In this document: positions 42,437 through 51,715 of the stretch, piece after piece
Layout of the letters: each line of letters opens with the position of its first letter
How positions within the stretch are numbered: position 1 is the first letter of the stretch
From: JBGTGG01 sp964398945
GTDB lineage: Bacteria > Bacteroidota > Bacteroidia > Cytophagales > Cyclobacteriaceae
Assembly (NCBI GenBank): GCA_964398945.1
Contig: CAYNOT010000020.1
Coordinates: 37,883 to 101,882 of the forward strand
Direction of reading: 5' to 3'
DNA length: 64,000 nucleotides
The notes under the pieces: model-generated
What the model was told of the DNA's origin: nothing
Seen by the model: the letters and a program-made list of their open reading frames with translations, nothing else
Databases searched by the model: none
Program-made: the position numbers and the translations under genes

Positions 42437-43975
42437 ATGGCCATCCTTGGAACATTACTGAAAAAAGGAATTAAGATTCGTGAAATGATGGAGCAGGAGT
42501 ATGCTGCCCCATTTGACCTGCAAAAGGAAGTACTTCGTGAACTGATGATCACGGCCAAGGATACTGCGTTTGGAAAGCGGTACGATTTTCACGAAATACT
42601 AAACGCGTTTAGGTCCAATCGGAATGATTTCTATGAGCTTTACAAGCACAAGGTCCCGATCCATACCTACAATAAGATTTATAATGATTGGTGGAAGCTT
42701 TCGCTGCAAGGCGTGAAGGATATTTGCTGGCCGGGCCGGATGAAATTTTTTGCGCTAAGTTCCGGAACCTCAGAAGCGGCCTCCAAATATATCCCGATCA
42801 CCAAGCAAATGACCAAGGCGATTCAGCGTACCAGCCTTCGTCAGATCCTTACACTTTCCAAATACGATTTGGAATCCAAACTTTTTGAGTCGGGTATTCT
42901 TATGTTGGGGGGTAGTACCCACCTCAATAAAAGGGGAAGTTATTTTGAAGGTGACCTGAGTGGGATACAGGCGGCACGTTTGCCGTTTTGGTTCCAACAT
43001 TTTTATAAACCCGGAAAAAAAATAGCCAAGACCAGGAACTGGGATGAGAAACTTGACGATATCACCCGAAAAGCCCCGGAATGGGATATCGGGATTATTG
43101 TCGGTGTACCCGCATGGATTCAAATCCTGATGAAAAAAATAATTGCCTATCACAAGGTGAACAACATTCACGAGATATGGCCAAACCTACAGGTTTATGT
43201 GCATGGAGGTGTGTCGCTTGACCCCTACCGAAAAGGATTCGAGAAATTATTTAGCCGGCCAGTCCATTATATCGAGACATACCTTGCTTCAGAAGGATTT
43301 ATTGCCTTTCAAGCGTATCCTGATCGCAGATCGATGCGGTTGGTATTGAACAATGGGATTTTCTATGAGTTTGTGCCTTTCACGGAAAGCAATTTTGATT
43401 CAAATGGTGACATCAAAGAAGATGCAACATCCTTATTGATCAATCAGATAGAAGAAGGTGTAGAGTATGCCTTGTTAATGTCATCGTGTGCAGGCACCTG
43501 GCGCTATATCATTGGGGATGTTATCAAATTCACTTCCCTTGCAGAGTCGGAAATTATCATCACCGGAAGGACCAAGCATTTCTTAAGCCTCTGTGGTGAA
43601 CACCTCTCTGTCGATAATATGAACAAGGCTATTGAAATGGTGGCCAGTGATTTGAATGTAGAGATAAAAGAGTTTACGGTGGCAGGTATCCCCCACGAAA
43701 CGCTGTTTGCGCATCATTGGTTTTTAGGTGTGGATACCCCCGTGGATGCGACTCTTGTAAAAGAAAAACTCGATGCGCATTTAAAACTTTTAAATGATGA
43801 CTATGCTGTTGAGCGAACTGCGGCACTAAAGGATATAATTGTAGATGTGTTGCCGATCAAAGTTTTTTATGAATGGATGGAATTGAAAGGAAAGGTTGGC
43901 GGTCAAAACAAATTTCCAAGGGTGATGAAAAATGCCCAACTCTCAGATTGGAAAGATTTCCTTAGCACTCGATAA
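42437..43975 (+). CDS. GH3 auxin-responsive-promoter family protein (acyl-amido synthetase type)
   Basis: A 512-residue ANL-superfamily-like enzyme. It shows the GH3 pattern: LSSGTSEAASKYIPIT (near 112-127, the phosphate loop), a middle region YLASEGFIAFQAY, FYEFVPF and YRYIIGD-like TWRYIIGDVIKF, and the hinge ITGRTKHFLSLCGEHLSVDN. In plants GH3 enzymes adenylate small acids and couple them to amino acids; bacterial members are poorly known. The stop codon overlaps the start of a LysE-type exporter (TAATG), suggesting a joint function. Confidence 0.88.
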   Translation: MAILGTLLKKGIKIREMMEQEYAAPFDLQKEVLRELMITAKDTAFGKRYDFHEILNAFRSNRNDFYELYKHKVPIHTYNKIYNDWWKLSLQGVKDICWPGRMKFFALSSGTSEAASKYIPITKQMTKAIQRTSLRQILTLSKYDLESKLFESGILMLGGSTHLNKRGSYFEGDLSGIQAARLPFWFQHFYKPGKKIAKTRNWDEKLDDITRKAPEWDIGIIVGVPAWIQILMKKIIAYHKVNNIHEIWPNLQVYVHGGVSLDPYRKGFEKLFSRPVHYIETYLASEGFIAFQAYPDRRSMRLVLNNGIFYEFVPFTESNFDSNGDIKEDATSLLINQIEEGVEYALLMSSCAGTWRYIIGDVIKFTSLAESEIIITGRTKHFLSLCGEHLSVDNMNKAIEMVASDLNVEIKEFTVAGIPHETLFAHHWFLGVDTPVDATLVKEKLDAHLKLLNDDYAVERTAALKDIIVDVLPIKVFYEWMELKGKVGGQNKFPRVMKNAQLSDWKDFLSTR

Positions 43976-44607
43976 TGGATATAGTCGCAAAGGGGGTTGT
44001 ATCAGGGATTGTACTTGCCTTTTTAATCGGCCCTGTTTTTTTTACAATTATTCAAACCAGTATCGAGCGGGGTTTTTCCAAAGGGGTTTTGGTGGCTGTG
44101 GGGGTTTCCGTGAGTGATGCTGCTTACATTGTACTTTCGTATTTAGGATTGTCACAATTGATCGTAGATGAATCGCTGAGGATATACCTTGGCTATACGG
44201 GTGGGATTGTTTTGCTCTCGTTCGGGATTTACTACATGTTTTTCAAGAATAAAAAATTAATATTCCATTCCACTGCTCCACCAAAACAACAGGGGCTTTT
44301 TCGCTATATCGCGAAAGGGTTTGTGATCAACGGCATTAGTCCAATGGTGTTGGTTTTTTGGATCGGAACGGTTGGGCTCGCGACATCAGAATTTGGCTAT
44401 ACCACCACAATGCAAGCTTCCATTTATTTTTCAACCATTGTTGCGACTGTTTTCCTGACCGATGTGCTAAAAGCAAAACTTGCAGATAAGTTGAGGGCGT
44501 TGATCACCGCACGGTTTATCCGGATATTGAATGTTACACTCGGAATTGTTTTTATAATCTTTGGCAGCAGGCTCTTGCTGTATGCTGGTAAAGTCCCGGG
44601 GTTGTAG
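43975..44607 (+). CDS. LysE-family transporter
   Basis: A 210-residue inner-membrane protein with about six transmembrane helices and the LysE start pattern GIVLAFLIGPVFFTIIQTSIERGFSKGVLVAVGVSVSDAAY, typical of small amino-acid and metabolite exporters. Its ATG overlaps the GH3 stop codon by one base. It could export the product of the GH3 enzyme, such as an amino-acid conjugate; that is inference. Confidence 0.88.
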   Translation: MDIVAKGVVSGIVLAFLIGPVFFTIIQTSIERGFSKGVLVAVGVSVSDAAYIVLSYLGLSQLIVDESLRIYLGYTGGIVLLSFGIYYMFFKNKKLIFHSTAPPKQQGLFRYIAKGFVINGISPMVLVFWIGTVGLATSEFGYTTTMQASIYFSTIVATVFLTDVLKAKLADKLRALITARFIRILNVTLGIVFIIFGSRLLLYAGKVPGL

Positions 44608-44668
44608 TTGTTGGCAATTGGTTGATAGTTGTTTTATTTTTCTGCGATGTATTCAACATTGCCAACAA
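44608..44668. terminator. Inverted repeat between convergent genes
   Basis: TTGTTGGCAAT (44608-44618) pairs perfectly with ATTGCCAACAA (44658-44668) with a 39-nt loop containing a T-rich run (GTTTTATTTTT). It fills the 85-nt gap between lysE-like and batA and belongs to the GTTGTTGG/CCAACAAC-rich spacers seen elsewhere in the window. A terminator role is plausible but the loop is long. Confidence 0.45.
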
Positions 44669-44692
44669 TTCAAGACTCAATAGGCAGGACTA

Positions 44693-45739
44693 TTAATCTT
44701 GCAGCACGTTGCTAAGAAAACTGGATTTCAACAACATCCAAAGCAACAACAACAGAATAGCCCATTGTAGATATGGATAGTAATAATCCGTAGTGTCTTT
44801 GAACCGTGATTCTTTTATTTCAGCTTTTTCGTATTCATCGATCCGTTCAAATACTTGTTCGAGTGCCTTGTTGTCCGTAACCCTAAAAAATTCCCCACCA
44901 CCAATCTCAGCAATCTTACGCATCGTGCCTTCGTTTACGGTGTTTTCCACCATGTACGGCCTGCCAAAAAAGTCTTTGCCCATAGGCACCATGCCTTCTT
45001 TGCCTACTAAAATTGTATAGACTTTTATATTGTAGGCCCCCGCCAACTCTGCTGCTGTTATCGGGTCTATATTTCCCGCAGTGTTATCACCATCACTCAA
45101 AAGTATGCAGACTTTTGATTTAGCCTCAGAGTCGCGCATACGGTTTGTGACTACTGCCATGGCGCTACCAATGGCTGTCCCGCGGTTCTCAATCATTTCA
45201 AAATCAATTTCTTTCAAATAGGATTTTAGAAGTTCATAATCGGTGGTAAGCGGGGCAAGTGAAAAGGCGTCACCTGAAAAAACAACAATCCCAATCCGAT
45301 CTTGCAGCCGGCCATCAATAAAATTTTCCGCCACTTTTCGGGCTGCATCCAATCGGTTTGGTAGAAAATCTTCAATTTTCATGGAATGGGATATATCCAA
45401 TGCCAGCATAATATCAATTCCTTCCGTCCACTGTTCAGTTTTTTCATTTGTTTTTTGTGGCCTTGCCAATGCAATTACCAACAAGCATAGGACCAACATC
45501 ATGACCACATCGGGGATCAGGCGGACCAGGTTTAATGCAGATGACTTTAGGTCGCGTTGTGCAAGTGCTACCGGTAGTTTTTGGTTGAATTGATAGCGTA
45601 GGAGCCACCGTAAGAAAAATAAGACAGGAACAGCCAGCAGGAAATACAGATACGCGGGGTGCTCCCACGTGAAAGATTTGAATTGGCCAGGGAAAAACCA
45701 TTCAATCGAATACCAGGATAATGACAATTGACTATCCAT
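44693..45739 (-). CDS. batA: BatA, von Willebrand factor A domain membrane protein
   Basis: A 348-residue protein with membrane helices near 32-45, 75-90 and at the C-terminus (YPYLQWAILLLLLWMLL), around a VWA domain (about 105-300). The MIDAS metal site begins with DISHSM (near 117), followed by the T and D elements (LAPLTTDYEL, LLSDGDNT). It is the BatA subunit of the aerotolerance (Bat) cluster of Bacteroidota. The start overlaps the preceding gene by 8 nt. The usual downstream batB/batC/batD genes are absent; the next gene is convergent. Confidence 0.9.
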   Translation of the reverse strand: MDSQLSLSWYSIEWFFPGQFKSFTWEHPAYLYFLLAVPVLFFLRWLLRYQFNQKLPVALAQRDLKSSALNLVRLIPDVVMMLVLCLLVIALARPQKTNEKTEQWTEGIDIMLALDISHSMKIEDFLPNRLDAARKVAENFIDGRLQDRIGIVVFSGDAFSLAPLTTDYELLKSYLKEIDFEMIENRGTAIGSAMAVVTNRMRDSEAKSKVCILLSDGDNTAGNIDPITAAELAGAYNIKVYTILVGKEGMVPMGKDFFGRPYMVENTVNEGTMRKIAEIGGGEFFRVTDNKALEQVFERIDEYEKAEIKESRFKDTTDYYYPYLQWAILLLLLWMLLKSSFLSNVLQD

Positions 45740-46637
45740 GTTGGAGCTTATCTAATGTGGTTGAGAAACGAATGTTTGCGTACTCCAATAACCCCTCCAG
45801 CGTGTCCATTGCAAGGGAGTGATTTCCATAGATCGCACGGTCTACTGCATTCAGGTTTTGTTCTACACCTTCTTCGCCAATAACGGTAAGCGTTTCTTTC
45901 GTGGTCATTTTGGTATAAGGGACCGCCTCCAGTTTTTCGAGGTATTTTTTCCAAACAAAAAGAAGGGTCTCCACTTCATTGCGGTCGTACTTTTTGCCGA
46001 TCATGTTGAGGTACTGGGAGTATTTTTCAATAAACAGGTGATGGTTTTTTTGCAATCTCCTGATTTTGAAATACCGTCTTATTTTTTTTCCGAAAACAAA
46101 AATGACCACAATTATAGCAATGAGCAAGGCACCTAAAACAATTATCAGGATAGGATAATTGAATTGGATCAATACGGGTTGATAAGCAGTATTTTCTTTT
46201 AAAGGCAACTGCTCAGCATTTACCGAATCCGGAACATCAGCAACCAGTTGGGTCAGTACAATACTTGAAAGGGGGGAGTTTACAATGGTGCAATCTTGTC
46301 GGTTGATTTGATAGACCGGTAACCTTAGGAAAAGGATCGAATCGATTTCAAATGTGCTGAAAAAATATACGGTGCTGTCGAAACTTTCTGCGTTTGTGGT
46401 AACGGTCGGAAAATATTTTTTCCGCTCATATTCAAAGGGCGCAAAATCAAATGTTGAATCCGGAAAAATTACGGTGAGGTTGCTGGGGTATTTTGCTGTC
46501 AGATAGAAACCCGTTGATTCACCAATTTTGATACTGTCTTTCAAGAATCCACTGGTCACGGTAACCGCTTGTGCGTTGGCAACTGTAAGCCGACAAAGAA
46601 AAATCAATGCGAAAAACAAAAAACTTTTTCTGCTCAT
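45732..46637 (-). CDS. Membrane protein of the Bat cluster (DUF4381-like position)
   Basis: A 301-residue protein with a signal peptide (MSRKSFLFFALIFLCRLTVA), a beta-rich periplasmic domain (about 25-160), one transmembrane helix (PILIIVLGALLIAIIVVIFV, about 163-182) and a helical cytoplasmic tail (about 185-301). In Bacteroidota Bat operons a protein of this layout lies between the DUF58 gene and batA. Overlap with batA (8 nt) and a 13-nt gap from the DUF58 gene show one operon. Its function is not known. Confidence 0.75.
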   Translation of the reverse strand: MSRKSFLFFALIFLCRLTVANAQAVTVTSGFLKDSIKIGESTGFYLTAKYPSNLTVIFPDSTFDFAPFEYERKKYFPTVTTNAESFDSTVYFFSTFEIDSILFLRLPVYQINRQDCTIVNSPLSSIVLTQLVADVPDSVNAEQLPLKENTAYQPVLIQFNYPILIIVLGALLIAIIVVIFVFGKKIRRYFKIRRLQKNHHLFIEKYSQYLNMIGKKYDRNEVETLLFVWKKYLEKLEAVPYTKMTTKETLTVIGEEGVEQNLNAVDRAIYGNHSLAMDTLEGLLEYANIRFSTTLDKLQHG

Positions 46638-46650
46638 ACCCCCACTTCCC

Positions 46651-47535
46651 TTACAGCTTCATGGTTTGATTTCGAACTTTAAACAACTTCAGCAAGTTAG
46701 GAACATAATCCTGGCCCGTGTCTATCGAAATAAAATTTATTTGGTGCTTTCTGCTAAACTTTTCCAGCCCGGCCTTGCGCTCTTCGTGGTGCTGACTGAT
46801 TTTTTCCCTAAAATCCCCAAAGGAGGTATTCACCCAAAGTGTTTTGTTTGACTCTTTATCAATTACAGGCACAATACCTAATTTCGGTAGTTTGGTTTCA
46901 CGCTTGTCACTGATGTGGATCACCACTAAATCATGTCTTCGTGCCAATGCCTTTAATGACGATAAGTAATTATCATCGATAAAATCAGAAACGAGAATGA
47001 TCACGCTTCGTCTTTTTATTGTATTGAGTGCATACACAATACAACTGTTCAGGTTTGTCTTGCGCGATACAGGTTTTAAATTCGCCAATGTGTAGATAAT
47101 CTGATAGGCTTGCGCAGAACCCTTGGCTGGTTTGATATATTTTTCCTTTTGATCGGAATAACAGATCAACCCAACATGGCTCGATTCCTTTACAGCCGAC
47201 AAAGCAAGGACACCACACACTTCTTTTCCAATGTCGCCCTTGGTCTTTCCCGGGCTGCCGATTTCTTTGGACGCCGAAACATCAAGAATAAAGAAAACAG
47301 TCTGTTCTTTTTCTTCTTTAAAGGTCTTGACAAATGTGCCATGCCCTTTCGCGGTAACGCTCCAATCGATGGTACGAATGTCATCCCCATATTGATAGGG
47401 CCGCACGTCATCAAACTCCAGCCCCGATCCTTTAAAGATAGAGTGGAAATCGCCCTGCATCTGGCTGGTGATGGCCTTGCGAATTTGTATCTCGTACTTC
47501 CGTAATTTCTTTATCAGTTCCTTCACAGTATGCAA
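46651..47535 (-). CDS. DUF58 domain protein of the Bat cluster
   Basis: A 294-residue soluble VWA-related protein. The family motif RPYQYGDDIRTIDWSVTAK (near 45-63) is clear, followed by a VWA-like domain with FILDVSASKEIGS and VSDFIDDNYLSSL. It has no membrane segments, unlike some DUF58 proteins. These proteins partner with MoxR AAA+ ATPases, but no moxR gene precedes it here. There is no ATG start; TTG 47535 or GTG 47526 must be used. It is divergent from the DUF4296-mutS2 unit. Confidence 0.88.
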   Translation of the reverse strand: MHTVKELIKKLRKYEIQIRKAITSQMQGDFHSIFKGSGLEFDDVRPYQYGDDIRTIDWSVTAKGHGTFVKTFKEEKEQTVFFILDVSASKEIGSPGKTKGDIGKEVCGVLALSAVKESSHVGLICYSDQKEKYIKPAKGSAQAYQIIYTLANLKPVSRKTNLNSCIVYALNTIKRRSVIILVSDFIDDNYLSSLKALARRHDLVVIHISDKRETKLPKLGIVPVIDKESNKTLWVNTSFGDFREKISQHHEERKAGLEKFSRKHQINFISIDTGQDYVPNLLKLFKVRNQTMKL

Positions 47536-47589
47536 GAAAGGTTCAAAAATAGAACAATTATGAGTATTTTGCCGAATCGAATTAGAGGT

Positions 47590-47979
47590 ATGGTATTTTA
47601 TTGGGTCAAAAGGTTCTTCGCAAAGCAGATATTCATGCCATTGATGGTATGCGTCTTCTTTTTGCTCATTTCATGCGGAAAAGAAGAGCGACCGAATGAC
47701 ATTCTCACACCAGCGGAAATGGTGTCCACACTGACTGCCTTGTACTTAACCGAGGCAAAAGTTGGTGGCATTCCGGTAACCCGGGATTCCTCTATGCGGA
47801 TTTTTGATTATTTCGGAACGAAGACTTTTGATAGTTTGGGAATTGCTGATTCTGTTTTCAAGAAGTCGTTCAATTACTATCTCGACCGCCCGAAAGAGAT
47901 GGAGGAAATTTATGCTATATTGATTGACTCCCTCAATTTAAGGGAGCAAACGTTCGGGGCACCCAAGAGCATAGAATAA
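47590..47979 (+). CDS. DUF4296 lipoprotein
   Basis: A protein of about 129 residues with a hydrophobic signal ending in a lipobox (FFLLISCGKEE), so probably anchored by lipid in the inner or outer membrane. Behind it is a DUF4296-like helical domain (ILTPAEMVSTLTALYLTEAKVGG, YFGTKTFDSLGIADSVFKKSFN). ATG 47590 has AGAGG nearby; 47560 and 47635 are also possible. Its stop overlaps the mutS2 start (TAATG), so the two are translated together, which is hard to explain by function. Confidence 0.75.
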   Translation: MVFYWVKRFFAKQIFMPLMVCVFFLLISCGKEERPNDILTPAEMVSTLTALYLTEAKVGGIPVTRDSSMRIFDYFGTKTFDSLGIADSVFKKSFNYYLDRPKEMEEIYAILIDSLNLREQTFGAPKSIE

Positions 47980-50336
47980 TGGAACCTGCGATTGAACTAA
48001 AACTGGGTTTTGACCAGCTGCGGGAAAAACTTAGAAACCATTGCCTTTCAGATGCTGGAAAAGTACGGGTTGATGGGATTTCTTTTTCTTCGGATTTCAA
48101 GCACGTTCAGTTACTGCTTCTTCAAAACCTGGAGTTCAAGCAAATTTTTGATAAAGCCGAAAGCTTTCCCTATCAATATTTTTACGATCCTTCCGATTGG
48201 GTAAAAATAATTTCATTAGAGGGAAATTATCTCGAAGAAAGGGACCTGCTGGACTTGGGCAATATGTTGTTGACCATTTTGGAATGCCACCAGTTTTTTG
48301 TGAAAAACAAGGAAGTATATCCTGCGCTATTTGAATTGGCGGAAGACATTTCCATCAAACCAAGCCATGCCCAACGTATCCACTCGGTGATCGATGAAAA
48401 TGCAATCGTAAAAGACAGCGCTAGTCCAGCGCTGGCCACTATTCGCAAGCGGATTCGGGAGGAGCAAAACAAACTGCGCAGGGTAACCGAACAAGTTTTT
48501 AAACGCGCTGTGGCGGAACAATGGGTGCCGGAAGGTTCGTTGCCAAGTATTCGTGATGGTCGACTGGCCATACCCGTTTCAGCCGAGCACAAACGGAAAC
48601 TGCGCGGGTTTATTTTGGATGAGTCGGCAACCGGCCAGACTGTTTTTATTGAACCTGTTGAAATCCTGGAATCCAATAATGAAATCCGCGAACTTGAATA
48701 TGCCGAAAAGCGTGAAGTGATCCGGATTTTAAAGGAAGTGACCAATTCATTACGAAAGGAATTGGACGTGTTGGTGCCTGCTTTTGATTTTCTGGCACAG
48801 ATTGATTTTGTACGGGCAAAGGCAAAGCTTTCGCGGGAAATAGAAGCGGACTTCCCTATACTTTGTGATCATCCTGAACTGGTTTGGTACAATGCAAAGC
48901 ATCCGTTGTTGTATTTAAGTTTAAAAGGGAGGCGTGAGGTTGTACCACTAACGGTAGCATTGAGTACAGAAGATCCGATGCTCCTGGTTTCAGGTCCGAA
49001 TGCAGGCGGTAAGTCTGTTTGCTTGAAAACGATCGGGCTTTTACAATACATGGTACAATGTGGATTGTTGATTCCACTTTCAGAGCGAAGCCGGGTGGGG
49101 GTTTTTGATCGTATTTTCCTTGATATTGGCGACCAGCAATCCATCGAAAATGATTTGAGTACCTACAGCAGCCATCTTAAAAATATGAATGTGTTTGTGC
49201 GGGAAGCAACTGACCGTTCACTTGTTTTAATGGACGAATTAGGTTCAGGTACGGATCCGAATTTTGGTGGTGCGATTGCACAAGCCGTTTTGCATGCGCT
49301 GTTAAAAAAGAAAGTATGGGGAGTGGCAACAACGCACTATTACAATTTAAAATTATTTGCAGGTCAACAACCGGGTATCCGCAATGCAGCCATGCGTTTT
49401 GATGAAGAAAACATGGTGCCCCGGTTTATGCTGGACATTGGCAAACCCGGTAGTTCGTTTGCATTGGAGATCGCCAAAAAAACAGGGCTGCCTGAATCAT
49501 CTTTGGAAGAAGCGGAGGAATTGGTGGGGAAAGATTTGGCGGGATTTGAAAAACTGATCCGGACACTGGAGAAGGAACGCGAAGATTTGCATGTGCGGTT
49601 GGAGGAAATGGAGAAGAAAGAGCAACGCATGAAACAATCGCTGGCGCGGTACGAGAGCCTTTCCACCGAATTGGAAACGAAGAAGAAGGAGATTATCAAC
49701 AAAGCAAAAGATGAAGCTGCGAACCTCCTTCGGCAAACCAATCGTGAAATTGAAAAAACGATCCGCCACATCCGTGAAAACAAGGCGGAGAAAAAGGAAA
49801 CCACAAAAGTTAGAAACTCACTGAAGCACCTTGCGAATGAAGTTACGCGCGACAAACACCAGACTTCGATTGATCCGGTAGATATTAAACCTGGTGACCG
49901 TGTGCGGATTATCGGGCAGGAGAGCAGTGGCATTGTGTTGCAAGTCCAGGGCAAGAATGCCGCAGTGAATTTTGGTGAGTTGAAATCATCGGTAGCATTG
50001 TCGAAGTTGGAAAAAATTTCTGGAACACAAGAGCGGCAGATCAATAAGAAACTTCAATCAATAGGGATGAATGTGCTGGACAAACGGATTTCGTTTTCGC
50101 CATCGCTGGATATTCGCGGTAAACGTGTTGATGAGGTGCTGGCCATCCTTGATCCTTTTTTGGATACTGCCATTCTGCTTGGACAATCCGAACTAAAAAT
50201 CCTCCATGGTAAAGGGGAAGGAGTGTTGCGAAAAGTGGTACGCGAGCATTTGAAAAAATACAAAGAAGTGGCCTCGGTTAGCGATGAACATATAGACAGG
50301 GGCGGGGACGGGATTACATTGGTGGTGTTGAAATAA
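47979..50336 (+). CDS. mutS2: Endonuclease MutS2
   Basis: A 785-residue MutS-family ATPase without the mismatch-recognition domain. Order: helical core/lever (about 1-310), ATPase with Walker A GPNAGGKS (339-346) and Walker B SLVLMDELGSGTD, long coiled coil (about 515-630), a KOW-like beta region, and a C-terminal Smr nuclease domain (about 710-785: LDIRGKRVDEVLAILDPFLD, LKILHGKGEGVL). MutS2 suppresses recombination or, as more recently reported, splits collided ribosomes. All domains are intact. It is coupled to the DUF4296 gene and ends at a bidirectional terminator. Confidence 0.95.
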   Translation: MEPAIELKLGFDQLREKLRNHCLSDAGKVRVDGISFSSDFKHVQLLLLQNLEFKQIFDKAESFPYQYFYDPSDWVKIISLEGNYLEERDLLDLGNMLLTILECHQFFVKNKEVYPALFELAEDISIKPSHAQRIHSVIDENAIVKDSASPALATIRKRIREEQNKLRRVTEQVFKRAVAEQWVPEGSLPSIRDGRLAIPVSAEHKRKLRGFILDESATGQTVFIEPVEILESNNEIRELEYAEKREVIRILKEVTNSLRKELDVLVPAFDFLAQIDFVRAKAKLSREIEADFPILCDHPELVWYNAKHPLLYLSLKGRREVVPLTVALSTEDPMLLVSGPNAGGKSVCLKTIGLLQYMVQCGLLIPLSERSRVGVFDRIFLDIGDQQSIENDLSTYSSHLKNMNVFVREATDRSLVLMDELGSGTDPNFGGAIAQAVLHALLKKKVWGVATTHYYNLKLFAGQQPGIRNAAMRFDEENMVPRFMLDIGKPGSSFALEIAKKTGLPESSLEEAEELVGKDLAGFEKLIRTLEKEREDLHVRLEEMEKKEQRMKQSLARYESLSTELETKKKEIINKAKDEAANLLRQTNREIEKTIRHIRENKAEKKETTKVRNSLKHLANEVTRDKHQTSIDPVDIKPGDRVRIIGQESSGIVLQVQGKNAAVNFGELKSSVALSKLEKISGTQERQINKKLQSIGMNVLDKRISFSPSLDIRGKRVDEVLAILDPFLDTAILLGQSELKILHGKGEGVLRKVVREHLKKYKEVASVSDEHIDRGGDGITLVVLK

Positions 50337-50337
50337 A

Positions 50338-50363
50338 AAAGGCCTTCATTGCTGAAGGCCTTT
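50338..50363. terminator. Bidirectional terminator between mutS2 and a lipoprotein gene
   Basis: AAAGGCCTTCA (50338-50348) / TGAAGGCCTTT (50353-50363), a perfect 11-bp stem with a 4-nt loop. The A run to its left becomes a strong U tract on the minus strand, so it ends the convergent lipoprotein transcript best, and mutS2 less strongly. Confidence 0.85.
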
Positions 50364-50382
50364 GAATATAATTTTGAAGAAT

Positions 50383-50865
50383 TTACTTCGTGAAGGTAAA
50401 TTCCCAGTCGCCAGTCACCTGCTCTAGCCGACCTTGTCCAATAAAACCAATTCCTTCATATTGGAAGGTAATGGTAAGTTCAGAGCCTGTTAATGTATAC
50501 ACCATTTCCAAATCATCCTCTATACGAATAATTTGTCTTGTTACATCTCCACCAAATTTCCAACTGCTACTTACATCCCAAGGGTTATTAGTTGGCCGAC
50601 TTCCATTTACCTGCATAAGATATGTCCCACCTGGATTACTATACGTACCTGCAAATGTAAGGGTCATTGGGGTTGTTGTTGTAAAATCGTCTATTCTCGG
50701 AACACCATCTAATTCTACTTCAGAAACAGTCCAAGTGCCTTTCAACTTTTCAAATTGAATTTGTTCCTGGGTTTTATCCGGATCATCACCACCGCCACAA
50801 CTGGTGTACAACGTTGCTACTGCGAGTAGGGTAAAAAGGGATAGGATTCTTGCTAATACTTTCAT
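50383..50865 (-). CDS. Lipoprotein with lipocalin-like domain
   Basis: A 160-residue lipoprotein: signal peptide ending in lipobox LYTSCGGGDD (Cys 23), then a beta-barrel-like domain with the lipocalin-type start KLKGTWTVSEVELDGVP, repeated strands and a final WEFTFTK. The glycine/aspartate run after the Cys is typical of surface-exposed Bacteroidota lipoproteins. Ligand unknown. Monocistronic, between terminator 50338-50363 and a gene-free 208-nt gap. Confidence 0.82.
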   Translation of the reverse strand: MKVLARILSLFTLLAVATLYTSCGGGDDPDKTQEQIQFEKLKGTWTVSEVELDGVPRIDDFTTTTPMTLTFAGTYSNPGGTYLMQVNGSRPTNNPWDVSSSWKFGGDVTRQIIRIEDDLEMVYTLTGSELTITFQYEGIGFIGQGRLEQVTGDWEFTFTK

Positions 50866-51073
50866 GTGTTAATAATTGATTTTAAGTGGTCACATGGAAT
50901 ATCCAAGCTTAGTTTTATTCCAGTAGGTCTGGTTTGCTTGTGGATATTTCATTTATAATATGGTTATAGTTACGAATTTGCGGTTTAAAAATACAAAAAA
51001 CAACTGATTAAGCCCGCAGGCTTCATTTTTTTGCAATATAAGGGTTAATCGCCAATTGCATTCCGGTGTAACC

Positions 51074-51715
51074 TTACTTGAAGTCCATAATATCAATTTT
51101 TATCGCGTTTTGTGGGTATTCCTCCGGCTGGTTGGAAGCAATAAAAATGAGCTGCTTCCCCAATAATTCCGCAAGACTGGTTTTATACCAATCAAACGCC
51201 TTCGTATCGAGGTTGGTACCGGGCTCATCCAGAAACAACGCATCAACTGCTGTATAAAAAGCCATTGCCAGTTTCGTCCGCTGTTTCATGCCCGATGAAA
51301 AGTTGCTGATGGCTTTGTCTTTGGCATGGCTGAGCTCCATTTTTTCGAGGATATCAGTAATCCTTAACCCGTTTCTCGGTTTCTTCAACGCAAAGTGGAA
51401 TTCAAGTTGTTCTTTTAATGTAAACTCTTCAATCAAATCCAGATAAGGGGTTGCAATAGCAAGGTGTTGATAGGCTTTTTCAATAGCAATTTCAGACTCC
51501 CCTGTTGCGTATTTTATGTTCCCCGTACTGGGTGGCATTTGTCCCCATAAGACTTGCAGGAGTGTGGATTTGCCCGATCCGTTCGGCCCCGTGATTGCAT
51601 AGGTATTAGGGGAAGTAAATTCGACAGTAAGATTCCTGAAAATCCATTCGCGGTTGAAACGCTTGCCGAGGGTGGACACAAGTATCGAGTAGCAAGTATC
51701 AAGATTCGATTCCAA
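51074..51715 (-). CDS. ABC transporter ATP-binding protein without permease
   Basis: A 213-residue ABC ATPase: Walker A GPNGSGKST (43-51), signature FSSGMKQRTKLAMAF, Walker B ALFLDEP, and a divergent switch SNQPEEY in place of the usual H-loop STH. No permease gene is adjacent, and it ends the lpx cluster (70 nt after lpxA). The start is uncertain: TTG 51715 or GTG 51679 (201 residues); the ATPase domain begins near the latter. It could act with a distant ABC-2 permease. Confidence 0.8.
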   Translation of the reverse strand: MESNLDTCYSILVSTLGKRFNREWIFRNLTVEFTSPNTYAITGPNGSGKSTLLQVLWGQMPPSTGNIKYATGESEIAIEKAYQHLAIATPYLDLIEEFTLKEQLEFHFALKKPRNGLRITDILEKMELSHAKDKAISNFSSGMKQRTKLAMAFYTAVDALFLDEPGTNLDTKAFDWYKTSLAELLGKQLIFIASNQPEEYPQNAIKIDIMDFK

